DNA from: Solobacterium sp. UBA3691
GTDB taxonomy: Bacteria > Bacillota_I > Bacilli_A > Erysipelotrichales > Erysipelotrichaceae
Direction of reading: 5' to 3'
Length of the DNA stretch: 28,734 nucleotides
Assembly (NCBI GenBank): GCA_002372175.1
Contig: DFIS01000060.1
Span: 1-28,734, forward strand
Part shown: one piece after another, positions 21,812 through 28,734 of the stretch
How positions within the stretch are numbered: the first letter of the stretch is position 1
Layout of the letters: the number at the start of each line of letters is the position of its first letter
The notes under the pieces: model-generated
The model's database searches: none
The model's input: only the letters and a program-made list of their open reading frames with translations
What the model was told of the DNA's origin: nothing
Translations under genes and position numbers: made by a program

Positions 21812-23221
21812 ATGCTGGATCTCTTACTGAAAAACGGTGTCATCATCACCGTTGACCGCGAACACCACATCTATACACACGGGTATATCGGCATACAGGA
21901 TGACCGTATTGCCTGCCTTGGCGACATGGATGATACACCGGAACTTCCCGATGCGAAGACGGTGATCGACCTCGAAGGCAAACCGGTGCTGCCGGGACTG
22001 GTGGATGGTCATGGCCATGCCGGACACGGGATGACACGCAGTATCTGCGGAAACAGTGCCGATGACTGGGAGAGTGCAGCCGAAAGCATCTACTACATGT
22101 ATTCCGATGAAGACTTCTGGTACACGGAAGGTGCCCTTTCCGCCATGGAGAGGCTCAAGTTCGGTGTTACAACAGCTGTATCCATGGTCGGCAATACACC
22201 GCGTGTAGATGACATCTGGCCGATCAGAGCTCACATGCAGGGATCCCTGATCACCGGCATCCGGCAATACAGCGGTATCGGCACTGCCAACGAACCCTGG
22301 CCCAAGACTGCCCGCACCTATCATGGAGAAACATATGACGAATACACGGTGACCCCGGACAAAGCGCTGCAGACGACCGAAGAAGCCCTGAAACAACTCA
22401 ACGGGAGACACCCGAGAGGCACCTGCATCGTTGCCCCGGGCAGGATGGGAAAGCGTCCCGGTTACAGTATCGAAGACAATATCCTGCATAACCGCAGGAT
22501 GTATGAACTGGCATGCATGTATGATCAGCCGATCCACACGCATGCCTACGGCGGCGATGTGGCGTTCCTGAACGAACATACCCCGGAGGTACTGGACTGG
22601 CATCTGTCCCTGACCCATTCCACCGGTTACTCCGAAGCCGAGCTGGATATTCTCGCAAAGTCCAATACTTATGTCTTTCACGGACCGACGACATACTCGC
22701 ATATCATCCGCAGATGTCCGGTCACAAAGATGCTGGAAAGAGGCATCCATGTGGCGGTCATCACCGACGGATCGGCACCCGACCGCAGCTTCGATCTCTG
22801 GCGTGACATGAAGAATGTACAGATCCTGCAGAGATATGAGCACAGTGATTATTCACTGCTCCCCTGCGGGAAGGTCCTGGAGATGGTCACGATCGAACCG
22901 GCCAGAGCTCTCGGTATCGATCATCTTGTCGGCTCTCTCGAAACAGGCAAGAAAGCAGACCTGATCCGCATCAACACAAAACAGCCGCACCTGACTCCGT
23001 TTATCCATATGCCCGTCGAAAGACTTGTACAGTTTGCGATGGGACAGGATGTGGATCTGGTGATCACCGACGGAAAGATACGCATGCAGGGAAGAACACT
23101 GACAGATGTCAGTGAGGAGAAGATCCTGCAGGATGCTGAAGAAGTCTTTGAGAGAACGATGAAACGCTTCGGCAGAACGGATATCTTTGAAGATCCCGGT
23201 CTCTACGATCTGAGACACTGA
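21812..23221 (+). CDS. Amidohydrolase (ATZ/TRZ-like metal-dependent hydrolase)
   Basis: A 469-residue metal-dependent hydrolase. The composite N- and C-terminal beta domain flanks a TIM barrel that starts with P-G-L-V-D-G-H-G-H (H67, H69). Later metal or catalytic residues are in I-H-T-H (H242, H244), F-H-G-P (H290) and T-D-G-S (D319). The C-terminal P-A-R-A-L-G-I ... G-S-L-E-T-G-K-K-A-D-L block is typical of deaminases of the TrzA/SsnA/guanine-deaminase group. The substrate (an amine on a heterocycle or similar) cannot be named. The ATG is 1 base after the HxlR stop and its GGAGG lies inside the end of that gene, so expression is tied to the regulator. No hairpin follows. Confidence 0.88.
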   Translation: MLDLLLKNGVIITVDREHHIYTHGYIGIQDDRIACLGDMDDTPELPDAKTVIDLEGKPVLPGLVDGHGHAGHGMTRSICGNSADDWESAAESIYYMYSDEDFWYTEGALSAMERLKFGVTTAVSMVGNTPRVDDIWPIRAHMQGSLITGIRQYSGIGTANEPWPKTARTYHGETYDEYTVTPDKALQTTEEALKQLNGRHPRGTCIVAPGRMGKRPGYSIEDNILHNRRMYELACMYDQPIHTHAYGGDVAFLNEHTPEVLDWHLSLTHSTGYSEAELDILAKSNTYVFHGPTTYSHIIRRCPVTKMLERGIHVAVITDGSAPDRSFDLWRDMKNVQILQRYEHSDYSLLPCGKVLEMVTIEPARALGIDHLVGSLETGKKADLIRINTKQPHLTPFIHMPVERLVQFAMGQDVDLVITDGKIRMQGRTLTDVSEEKILQDAEEVFERTMKRFGRTDIFEDPGLYDLRH

Positions 23222-23244
23222 TCTGTATGCAGACAGTTAAAACA

Positions 23245-23250
23245 TATAAT
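23245..23250 (+). promoter_or_regulatory. Putative -10 hexamer of the AIM24-family gene
   Basis: A perfect TATAAT lies 19 bases before the ATG of the AIM24-family gene, with GGAGG between. The -35 position holds TCTGTA, a weak match. Confidence 0.45.
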
Positions 23251-23269
23251 AGATACGGAGGTTTATATT

Positions 23270-23941
23270 ATGGAATACGAGATCATCGGCGGAGCATTCC
23301 CCGTCGTCCAGTGCTACTTATCAGCGAATGAACAGATGATCACCGAAAGCGGATCAATGGTATGGATGTCCCCGAACATGGAGATGCAGACAACCGGCAC
23401 CGGCGGCTTCGGCAGACTCTTTACAGGAGAGAGCATCTTCCAGAATATCTATACATGCAGAGGCGGTAACGGTATGATCGCTTTTGGTTCAAGCTTTCCC
23501 GGAAAGATCGTCCCCGTGGATGTATCCGAAGGTGACTGGATCTTCCAGAAGAGTGCCTTTCTCGCTTCCGAAAGTTCTGTGAAGCTGTCGGTTGAATTCC
23601 GCAGGAAACTCGGTGCCGGGTTATTCGGCGGTGAGGGCTTCATCATGCAGAGACTCTCCGGCAGAGGGACTGCTTTTGTCGAGATCGACGGTGATCTGCA
23701 TGAGCTCTACCTGCGTTCCGGTGAACAGATCATCGTGGATACAGGCAATGTTGCAGGCTATGAAGCCGGTGTAACAATGGATATCCAGACGGTCAAGGGC
23801 ATGAAAAATGTTCTCTTCGGCGGTGAAGGAATCTTCAACACAGTACTGACAGGTCCCGGCAGGATCTGGCTGCAGACAATGCCGATCTCCTCTGTTGCCG
23901 GAGCGATCATCCCCTATCTGCCGTTAAAACAGGGTAACTAA
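23270..23941 (+). CDS. AIM24 / TIGR00266-family protein
   Basis: A 223-residue beta-rich protein of the TIGR00266 family. It has G-S-M-V-W-M-S-P-N-M-E-M early on, then G-E-S-I-F-Q-N-I-Y and two similar glycine-rich halves each ending in L-F-G-G-E-G (about 117-122 and 184-189). Family members form double-layered beta structures related to yeast AIM24, a mitochondrial inner-membrane protein. Their bacterial role is unknown and no catalytic residue is apparent. It has its own TATAAT and GGAGG and ends at a strong terminator, so it is probably monocistronic. Confidence 0.88.
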   Translation: MEYEIIGGAFPVVQCYLSANEQMITESGSMVWMSPNMEMQTTGTGGFGRLFTGESIFQNIYTCRGGNGMIAFGSSFPGKIVPVDVSEGDWIFQKSAFLASESSVKLSVEFRRKLGAGLFGGEGFIMQRLSGRGTAFVEIDGDLHELYLRSGEQIIVDTGNVAGYEAGVTMDIQTVKGMKNVLFGGEGIFNTVLTGPGRIWLQTMPISSVAGAIIPYLPLKQGN

Positions 23942-23947
23942 AACAAA

Positions 23948-23975
23948 GATCAGAGCTCAAAACTCTGATCCTTTT
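23948..23975. terminator. Terminator shared by convergent genes
   Basis: GATCAGAG-CTCAAAA-CTCTGATC followed by CTTTT on the plus strand, and by TTTGTTTT on the minus strand. It therefore serves both the AIM24-family gene and the convergent cyclase-like gene. The flanking string AACAAAGATCAGAG recurs at 25187-25200. Confidence 0.88.
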
Positions 23976-23999
23976 CATATGCCACAGTGTACAGCAGAT

Positions 24000-25121
24000 C
24001 TATTCCGTATACTCTCCGTATTCACAGCCGGTATTCCTGCAGATCACTTCATCCACCAGTCTGCCCAGGTGGTACAGTTTGACCGTACCGCTTCCGTTTC
24101 CGCCGTTCCAGAGACGGTTATGACGCTTTCTTCCGTCCGGTGCTTCATAATTCACCAGTAACATGTCTTTCTTGCAGCAGCGTATATCTGTTACCATCCT
24201 GTTCGTCCATGTCTTCTGTTCTACATGCCAGATGATCTCATCCTGTGTCTCATGACAGTCAAATACCGTACGGGTAAAGGTCCAGAACTTGGAAAAGTTG
24301 AATTCATATGGTCTTCCTTCATACCAGAAGGCCGAAAGAAGTTTTCTGGGCAGCGCAACAGGACCTACTTTAGGACATCCTCCGCCGATATCAAAGACAC
24401 TGTCAGAGAGCTGTTTACCGCTCTTCCTGCTGACCAGATCACAGGAAGAAAGCCATACCCAGGGAGAAGTAAAATCCCTGCCCCAGTTCTTGTCCGCATA
24501 ACCAAAAGAACGATCTGGAGCAACATTATACTTCTCACCGTTATAAGTGATCTCACCGCTGTAGGAAGTCTTCATACCCTCCGCATGCCAGAACATCTCA
24601 AATAACTGCAGTCTGCGGAACAGTTTTCCTGCTCCGTATCCTACGTTGAAGGCAACCTCCTTATGTATATGCAGATTCCAGCTGATCTCTCCGGCATCAC
24701 ACATGTATTCCGGATGCGCCTGTACTTCATCTTCAGTCAGGCATATATGTCCTCTGCTTTCCTGTTCATCCAGCATACAGTCATCTGCCTGTATCGAAAA
24801 AGGGGTTCCTGCAGAAACACTGATCTGTTTCCAGCCAAAGAATCTGTGCAGCTGCGCCTTGTCTTTACCCCATGTACCGGCTTTGATCATCAGATATGAC
24901 GGCCGTATACCTTTTTCCCTGTGCCCGGGAAGCTGACCGTATACAGGTCTCTCCCCTCCCAGAGCTGGATCACACAGAAAGAATTCGATAAAGAACTGCT
25001 TCTCTTCACCTGTTTCACTGTGCTGCGCCGTAAAAGAATGCCACCACCAGTCATATCCTTTTTCTGCCTGTTTGCCCACAAGCATGCATGCATCTCTTGT
25101 GATGTCTGATTTGTTAAACAT
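24000..25121 (-). CDS. Tocopherol cyclase-like family protein
   Basis: A 373-residue soluble protein resembling the tocopherol cyclase / CrtC lipocalin-like family. Its marks are Y-D-W-W-W-H (24-29), F-F-I-E-F-F-L (about 43-49), and above all D-K-N-W-G-R-D-F-x-x-P-W-V-W-L-S-S-C (about 209-226), matching the family's K-N-W-G-x-x-F-P-x-x-W-x-W block. Plant members close the chromanol ring of vitamin E. Bacterial relatives in anaerobes are uncharacterised and may act on isoprenoid or other lipid-like ligands. I start at 25121 with AAGGTG 6 bases upstream; a GTG at 25157 is in frame but coincides with the likely -10 region. It appears to be monocistronic. Confidence 0.72.
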   Translation of the reverse strand: MFNKSDITRDACMLVGKQAEKGYDWWWHSFTAQHSETGEEKQFFIEFFLCDPALGGERPVYGQLPGHREKGIRPSYLMIKAGTWGKDKAQLHRFFGWKQISVSAGTPFSIQADDCMLDEQESRGHICLTEDEVQAHPEYMCDAGEISWNLHIHKEVAFNVGYGAGKLFRRLQLFEMFWHAEGMKTSYSGEITYNGEKYNVAPDRSFGYADKNWGRDFTSPWVWLSSCDLVSRKSGKQLSDSVFDIGGGCPKVGPVALPRKLLSAFWYEGRPYEFNFSKFWTFTRTVFDCHETQDEIIWHVEQKTWTNRMVTDIRCCKKDMLLVNYEAPDGRKRHNRLWNGGNGSGTVKLYHLGRLVDEVICRNTGCEYGEYTE

Positions 25122-25189
25122 GTATGTCACCTTCTGTCCGTCTGTATATTTTAGCACACCTGCCGTACAGTGCTTCCGGGAACAGAAAC

Positions 25190-25219
25190 AAAGATCAGAG
25201 TCAATTGGCGCTGATCTTT
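25190..25219 (-). terminator. Terminator of the deoxyribosyltransferase-like gene
   Basis: On the minus strand AAAGATCAG (25219-25211) pairs with CTGATCTTT (25198-25190), followed by GTTTCTGTT. The 5' arm lies inside the last codons of the gene. The outer arm sequence is shared with the terminator at 23948-23975. Confidence 0.75.
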
Positions 25220-25557
25220 TCCTGCTGTTCTTCCAGATATCTTACCGTCTTCCCGGTCTTTTCGGCATATTCAATCTCTGAGCGTGTACTGGAACCGATA
25301 TAGCCGCCGACATTGATCACGAAGATCTCATCTGCCATGTCGATCTTGCGTTTGTGCATGTCGTCCAGCATCTCCTTGGTCTTTGTCAGCGTGCCTTCAT
25401 CCATGTTCTCCCAGACTTCGCTGTCTCCGGCATGTCCGAACAATCCCACTGAGATCACGATATTGCCTTCGAGTGTCAGCTTCTTCTGGGCTTCCATGAA
25501 CTGATCCTTGAACCGTGTACTGCCGCAGAGTGTAACAACTTTATACTTTCCTACCAT
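25201..25557 (-). CDS. Nucleoside 2-deoxyribosyltransferase-like protein
   Basis: A 118-residue protein with the small Rossmann-like fold of nucleoside 2-deoxyribosyltransferases and DUF4406 proteins. It has V-V-T-L-C-G-S-T-R-F (8-17) at the nucleotide pocket, a central M-A-D-E-I-F-V-I-N-V-G-G-Y-I-G strand and loop, and T-R-S-E-I-E-Y-A near the end, where the glutamate of S-E-I-E is the usual nucleophile position. Whether it exchanges bases or hydrolyses nucleotides is not decidable. The start at 25557 has AAAGGA 5 bases upstream; the open frame to 25644 would run across the divergent mutY start. It is divergent from mutY with 58 bp between start codons, so the two promoters overlap. Confidence 0.82.
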   Translation of the reverse strand: MVGKYKVVTLCGSTRFKDQFMEAQKKLTLEGNIVISVGLFGHAGDSEVWENMDEGTLTKTKEMLDDMHKRKIDMADEIFVINVGGYIGSSTRSEIEYAEKTGKTVRYLEEQQEKISAN

Positions 25558-25602
25558 GGTATTCCTTTCTGTCTCTGTTTGTCTATTCCAGTATAACTCC
25601 TG

Positions 25603-25608
25603 TACAAT
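25603..25608 (+). promoter_or_regulatory. mutY: -10 hexamer placing transcription start at the mutY ATG
   Basis: TACAAT preceded by TG ends 7 bases before the ATG at 25616, with only AGTTGAG between and no Shine-Dalgarno. It resembles the arrangement at 16370-16382. Confidence 0.5.
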
Positions 25609-25615
25609 AGTTGAG

Positions 25616-26662
25616 ATGAATAAACAGACTGCCGAAAAGATCATACACTGGTATGAAGAGAATAAAAGAGAACTGCCCTGGCGGGATACAGGTGATCCCT
25701 ATGCCGTATGGGTATCGGAGATCATGCTTCAGCAGACACGCATAGAGGCTGTACGGGAGAAATACATGATGTTCATGAAGGAACTGCCGGATATCCCTTC
25801 TCTTGCATCATGTGATCCCGATAAGCTTATGCGTCTCTGGGAGGGTCTTGGCTATTACAGCAGAGCACGCAATCTGCAGAAGTGTGCACAGGTACTCGTA
25901 CAGAAGTATGACGGAAAGCTGCCGGATACTTACGAAGAACTGCTCAGCCTGCCGGGGATCGGGGCATATACAGCCGGAGCGATCGCTTCAGCAGCGTTCA
26001 GCAGACCGGTGCCGGCAGTGGACGGCAATGTTCTGCGTGTACTGGCGAGAGTACATGGTATTGAAGAAGATATCCGTGATGAGAAGACAGTAAACAGGAT
26101 CAGAGAACTGTTACTGCCTGTATATACCGAAGATATCGAATACGGAAGCTTTAACCAGGGACTGATGGAACTTGGCGAAACCGTATGTCTGCCCAGGGGA
26201 GCGTGTCATTGTGACATATGTCCCCTTCATACAGAGTGTATTGCCTGTCATGATCGCTCCTATGACCGTATTCCGTACAGATCAAAGCTGAAGCCCAGAC
26301 GCATAGAAGAGCGTACACTGCTGGTGATTCAGGCGGGAAACCGTTTTCTGGTGCGTCAGAGGCCGCACACAGGTCTTCTTGCAGGACTGTGGGAATTTCC
26401 CTCACTCAGCGGTTTTCGCTCCGAAAACGAAGTCATACAGGCTCTGGAAAAAGACGGTATGCACACGCTGAAGATCAGGACACTCCCGGAAGCTGTTCAT
26501 ATCTTTACCCACCTGGAATGGCATATGCATGCTTATGAAGTACAGATCAGGGATCCCGGTACCCTGCCTGCGCATACCGGCATGTATAACAAAAGACAGC
26601 TCCGTGAACTGGCGCTGCCTTCCGCATTCCGTGTCTATACAGATTATTATGATCTGCGTTAG
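25616..26662 (+). CDS. mutY: A/G-specific adenine glycosylase MutY
   Basis: A 348-residue base-excision repair enzyme that removes adenine mispaired with 8-oxoguanine. The catalytic glutamate is E35 in S-E-I-M-L-Q-Q-T, the helix-hairpin-helix is L-P-G-I-G-A-Y-T-A-G (112-121, including Y118), and the catalytic aspartate is D136 in V-D-G-N-V. The iron-sulfur loop has C191, C199, C202 and C208. There are 7 residues between the first two cysteines, one more than in E. coli, and an extra cysteine at 197. The C-terminal NUDIX-like domain that reads 8-oxoG begins near 230, with R-Q-R-P-H-T-G-L-L-A-G-L-W-E-F-P. All functional residues are present. The gene is alone, convergent with ccsA, and lacks a ribosome site. 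Confidence 0.96.
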   Translation: MNKQTAEKIIHWYEENKRELPWRDTGDPYAVWVSEIMLQQTRIEAVREKYMMFMKELPDIPSLASCDPDKLMRLWEGLGYYSRARNLQKCAQVLVQKYDGKLPDTYEELLSLPGIGAYTAGAIASAAFSRPVPAVDGNVLRVLARVHGIEEDIRDEKTVNRIRELLLPVYTEDIEYGSFNQGLMELGETVCLPRGACHCDICPLHTECIACHDRSYDRIPYRSKLKPRRIEERTLLVIQAGNRFLVRQRPHTGLLAGLWEFPSLSGFRSENEVIQALEKDGMHTLKIRTLPEAVHIFTHLEWHMHAYEVQIRDPGTLPAHTGMYNKRQLRELALPSAFRVYTDYYDLR

Positions 26663-26675
26663 ATGAGATCTCTGA

Positions 26676-27467
26676 TCACTGCCCGTATGAGTGAAGACCC
26701 GGCATGATCGTATTGACACCGATAAATGTAAACAGGACAACAGGTACCGACAATACCGCATACCATGCCATTGTCACACCTGTTTTCTTTCGTCCCAGAC
26801 GAAGATGCAGATAGATCGCATAGAGGATCCAGGTGATCAGAGCCCATACTTCTTTAGGATCCCAGGTCCAGAACGAAGACCATGCCTCTTCAGCCCAGAT
26901 CGCTCCGATCACGATCGTCACCGTCAGCAGTAATAACCCGATCGCGATCAGTCTGTAGATAAAGTAATCGATCTCAGGCAGTTTCGGATCCTTCGGATTC
27001 TTTTTATACAGCAGGATATACCGTATACCGGAAGCTCCCGCCAGCATGAATGCCGCATACGCAAACGCCGCTGATCCGATATGTGAGACAAACCACACAC
27101 TGCGCAGAGCCGGCATCAGTTCATGGATCTCCCTTGGCAGTAATGCCGCATAGAGATAGACAGCCCAGGTCATGATCATCGCAATCGTCGTGATCCACTC
27201 CAGCTTCAGCCGATAATGCAGGAATAACAGAATACAGGCAATACCCCAGGCAAACATGACCGCAAACTCAAACTGGTTGGCCATCGGTACACGCCCTGCC
27301 TGTATACCTCTGGCAAGGATATAAGCCGTATGTGCCGCATAACCGGCGATGAAGATATACCAGGCATATTTTGACAATACCGTCTTCTTCCACACCTGCG
27401 CAAAGAACTGCACGAGCATTCCCGCAAAGTACAGACCAATTCCCGCAAAGAACAGAATATCAAGCAT
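26676..27467 (-). CDS. resC: Cytochrome c biogenesis protein CcsA/ResC (System II)
   Basis: A 263-residue membrane protein with about eight helices. The tryptophan-rich heme-handling motif W-A-E-E-A-W-S-S-F-W-T-W-D-P-K-E-V-W defines the CcsA/ResC family. Family histidines that ligate heme are visible in A-H-T-A-Y-I-L-A-R-G, F-V-S-H-I-G-S-A and G-L-H-S-Y-G at the C-terminus. With ResB it carries heme across the membrane and attaches it to C-x-x-C-H apocytochromes. I start at 27467, with GAGG 10 bases upstream; this gives an 8-bp overlap with resB and coupled expression. An ATG at 27491 is in frame but lies within resB. It converges on mutY with only 13 bp between the stops and no terminator. 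Confidence 0.95.
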   Translation of the reverse strand: MLDILFFAGIGLYFAGMLVQFFAQVWKKTVLSKYAWYIFIAGYAAHTAYILARGIQAGRVPMANQFEFAVMFAWGIACILLFLHYRLKLEWITTIAMIMTWAVYLYAALLPREIHELMPALRSVWFVSHIGSAAFAYAAFMLAGASGIRYILLYKKNPKDPKLPEIDYFIYRLIAIGLLLLTVTIVIGAIWAEEAWSSFWTWDPKEVWALITWILYAIYLHLRLGRKKTGVTMAWYAVLSVPVVLFTFIGVNTIMPGLHSYGQ

Positions 27468-28704
27468 TTTCGTCAACCTCCGTATTACCATTGTCTGCTG
27501 CTAAGGATTGCAGTCTGAGAATAAGCCCCTCTGCCTTCGGGGTCATGACCCGGTATCCCTGATCCGTGACCGTCACTACCGCAGGCACAAACAGGAAGGT
27601 AACAGCCAGACCGAATGTCAGCACAAGCACCGCCGCCAGCAATGCCCATGATACCCAGGCCGGTGAGTATTTGATTCTGAGTCCGGGATACTCCACAGGA
27701 TCCAGGAATGTATAAGTATAGCCGCCGACATCCAGCGTATCGCCGGGGAAGGCAAGCATGGACTCCGTACTGCCGTTTTCCATGACCATGAAGATATATA
27801 CGGGATCCTCATACCGTCCCATCGTGGAAGTGATCAGTTCCGTACCGTTCTCCGTTTCCTTCAGACCCGGATACAGATTGTCGATCAGGATCCCTGTCTT
27901 ACCGTCGGCTGAGAGGAAATCCTGACTCTCGATATAGAACACATCTTCATGTCCCTTTGCATCTCTGACACTGATCTGACCGACTGTACCGTATGTCTGC
28001 TGGTAGATCTTATAGGAGCCTGCTTTCACAGGATGATTGACCGCAAGTTCACGATCTCCCGTCGCCTTACCCGAAGGCAGGATCACATTGATCACACTGC
28101 GGTAGTCCAGTTTCCCCTCTTCATCCGTGATATGGAAGTCCTTCACTTCGATCCTCGTACCATCTTCCAGCGTGACCGCCTCATCGGGATAGCAGGATTC
28201 ATCAAGGATCTTCGGAATCACCATCCCCAGCGCAAAGAAGATCACCGTAAACAGGATCCCGAGATGGGTAATAAACGTCCCGTATCTGCCGGGAAGATTC
28301 TTATGACAGATGATCCTGCCGTCCTGTACGTTCTTATGCATATGCATACGTTCCAGTTCAGCCCGGATCCGGGTGATCCCTTCATGACTGAGCTTCACGG
28401 AAGCTTCCGCACCAGCTGCCCGTTTCAGGATATCCTCCTGTCTGATCCGGTGAAAACGAATGATCGAGCACAGTGTCAGATTAATACACAGCAGGATGAT
28501 CAGCAGGATAAAATACCAGCTGGTAAACACGTGATCAAGCTGCAGACGAAAGATCCACGGATAAAGTGAAGGATATCCGCGGACATAGGTCATCGCACTC
28601 TGATTCTGGGGAATGATACTGCCCAGTACGGATACGGCAGCCGTGAGCCCGAGCAGGATCAGACCGAAGGTCATTGACTTCAGAAATGTATAGATCTTCT
28701 TCAT
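27460..28704 (-). CDS. resB: Cytochrome c biogenesis protein ResB (System II)
   Basis: A 414-residue membrane protein of the ResB/Ccs1 family. It has an N-terminal helix (about 10-32) with V-L-G-S-I-I-P-Q-N, a second helix (62-82) ending near L-C-S-I-I-R, a third after H-K-N-L-P-G-R-Y-G-T-F-I-T-H-L-G (about 138-168), a large extracytoplasmic region (about 170-350) and a last helix (about 352-376). The histidine in T-H-L-G is a likely heme ligand. It is somewhat shorter than Bacillus ResB. The start codon has no strong ribosome site, and only 30 bases remain before the window edge, so the promoter and any thioredoxin-like partner (ResA/CcdA) may lie beyond. Confidence 0.92.
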   Translation of the reverse strand: MKKIYTFLKSMTFGLILLGLTAAVSVLGSIIPQNQSAMTYVRGYPSLYPWIFRLQLDHVFTSWYFILLIILLCINLTLCSIIRFHRIRQEDILKRAAGAEASVKLSHEGITRIRAELERMHMHKNVQDGRIICHKNLPGRYGTFITHLGILFTVIFFALGMVIPKILDESCYPDEAVTLEDGTRIEVKDFHITDEEGKLDYRSVINVILPSGKATGDRELAVNHPVKAGSYKIYQQTYGTVGQISVRDAKGHEDVFYIESQDFLSADGKTGILIDNLYPGLKETENGTELITSTMGRYEDPVYIFMVMENGSTESMLAFPGDTLDVGGYTYTFLDPVEYPGLRIKYSPAWVSWALLAAVLVLTFGLAVTFLFVPAVVTVTDQGYRVMTPKAEGLILRLQSLAADNGNTEVDENA

Positions 28705-28734
28705 GGTCTTAATAAGTATCCACCGGCCAAGCCG

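Noticed and set aside
21824..22843. A long open frame (339 codons) on the minus strand
   Set aside because: It is antisense to the amidohydrolase, whose metal-binding motifs and ribosome site are clear.

Overview
The window reads as chromosomal DNA of a low-to-mid-GC Bacillota (Firmicute). Pointers are strong AGGAGG-type ribosome sites, a LicT antiterminator with a catabolite-responsive (cre) element, PTS sugar uptake, an OppBCDFA operon and lipoprotein signal peptides. The gene set fits an anaerobic or gut-associated member; an Erysipelotrichia-like host is only a guess. I see no rRNA, tRNA, CRISPR array, insertion sequence or phage gene. All intergenic gaps are under about 210 bp except one scar of two broken genes (17718-18162).

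Left part (1-6000, minus strand): a sugar operon transcribed licT, then mupG, a PTS EIIBC gene and a family 1 6-phospho-glycosidase, followed by a GNAT acetyltransferase. Both licT and mupG have their own promoter followed by a LicT-type antiterminator overlapping a terminator hairpin. Only the mupG promoter also carries a cre site. LicT therefore probably controls itself and the operon, with CcpA control added on the structural genes.

6000-10450: a methyltransferase/HNH-nuclease pair (minus strand, 13 bp apart) whose HNH motif resembles that of Cas9; it is the best candidate here for an undescribed system. Next come a YhhN-family membrane protein (plus strand, with a clear terminator) and a compact three-gene minus-strand operon of a second methyltransferase, an ATC-hydrolase-family protein and a small membrane protein.

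10560-18190: a complete oligopeptide ABC transporter operon, oppBCDFA, on the minus strand with a good promoter and a strong terminator. Divergent from it is a lipoprotein related to glucose-1-phosphatase (histidine acid phosphatase). Then comes the scar, where the C-terminal ends of a short-chain dehydrogenase and a divergent TetR regulator are joined after loss of both N-terminal parts.

18180-25200: a short UvrA paralogue (UvrA2 type), a flavin-reductase-like gene divergent from an HxlR regulator that is coupled to an amidohydrolase, an AIM24/TIGR00266 protein and a tocopherol-cyclase-like protein. 25200-28734: a nucleoside-deoxyribosyltransferase-like protein, mutY, and a resB-ccsA pair for System II cytochrome c maturation, which suggests the host makes at least one c-type cytochrome. 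Three genes (16382, 25616 and 7865) have a good -10 hexamer placed so that transcription would begin at or within a few bases of the ATG, with no Shine-Dalgarno, suggesting leaderless or near-leaderless mRNAs.
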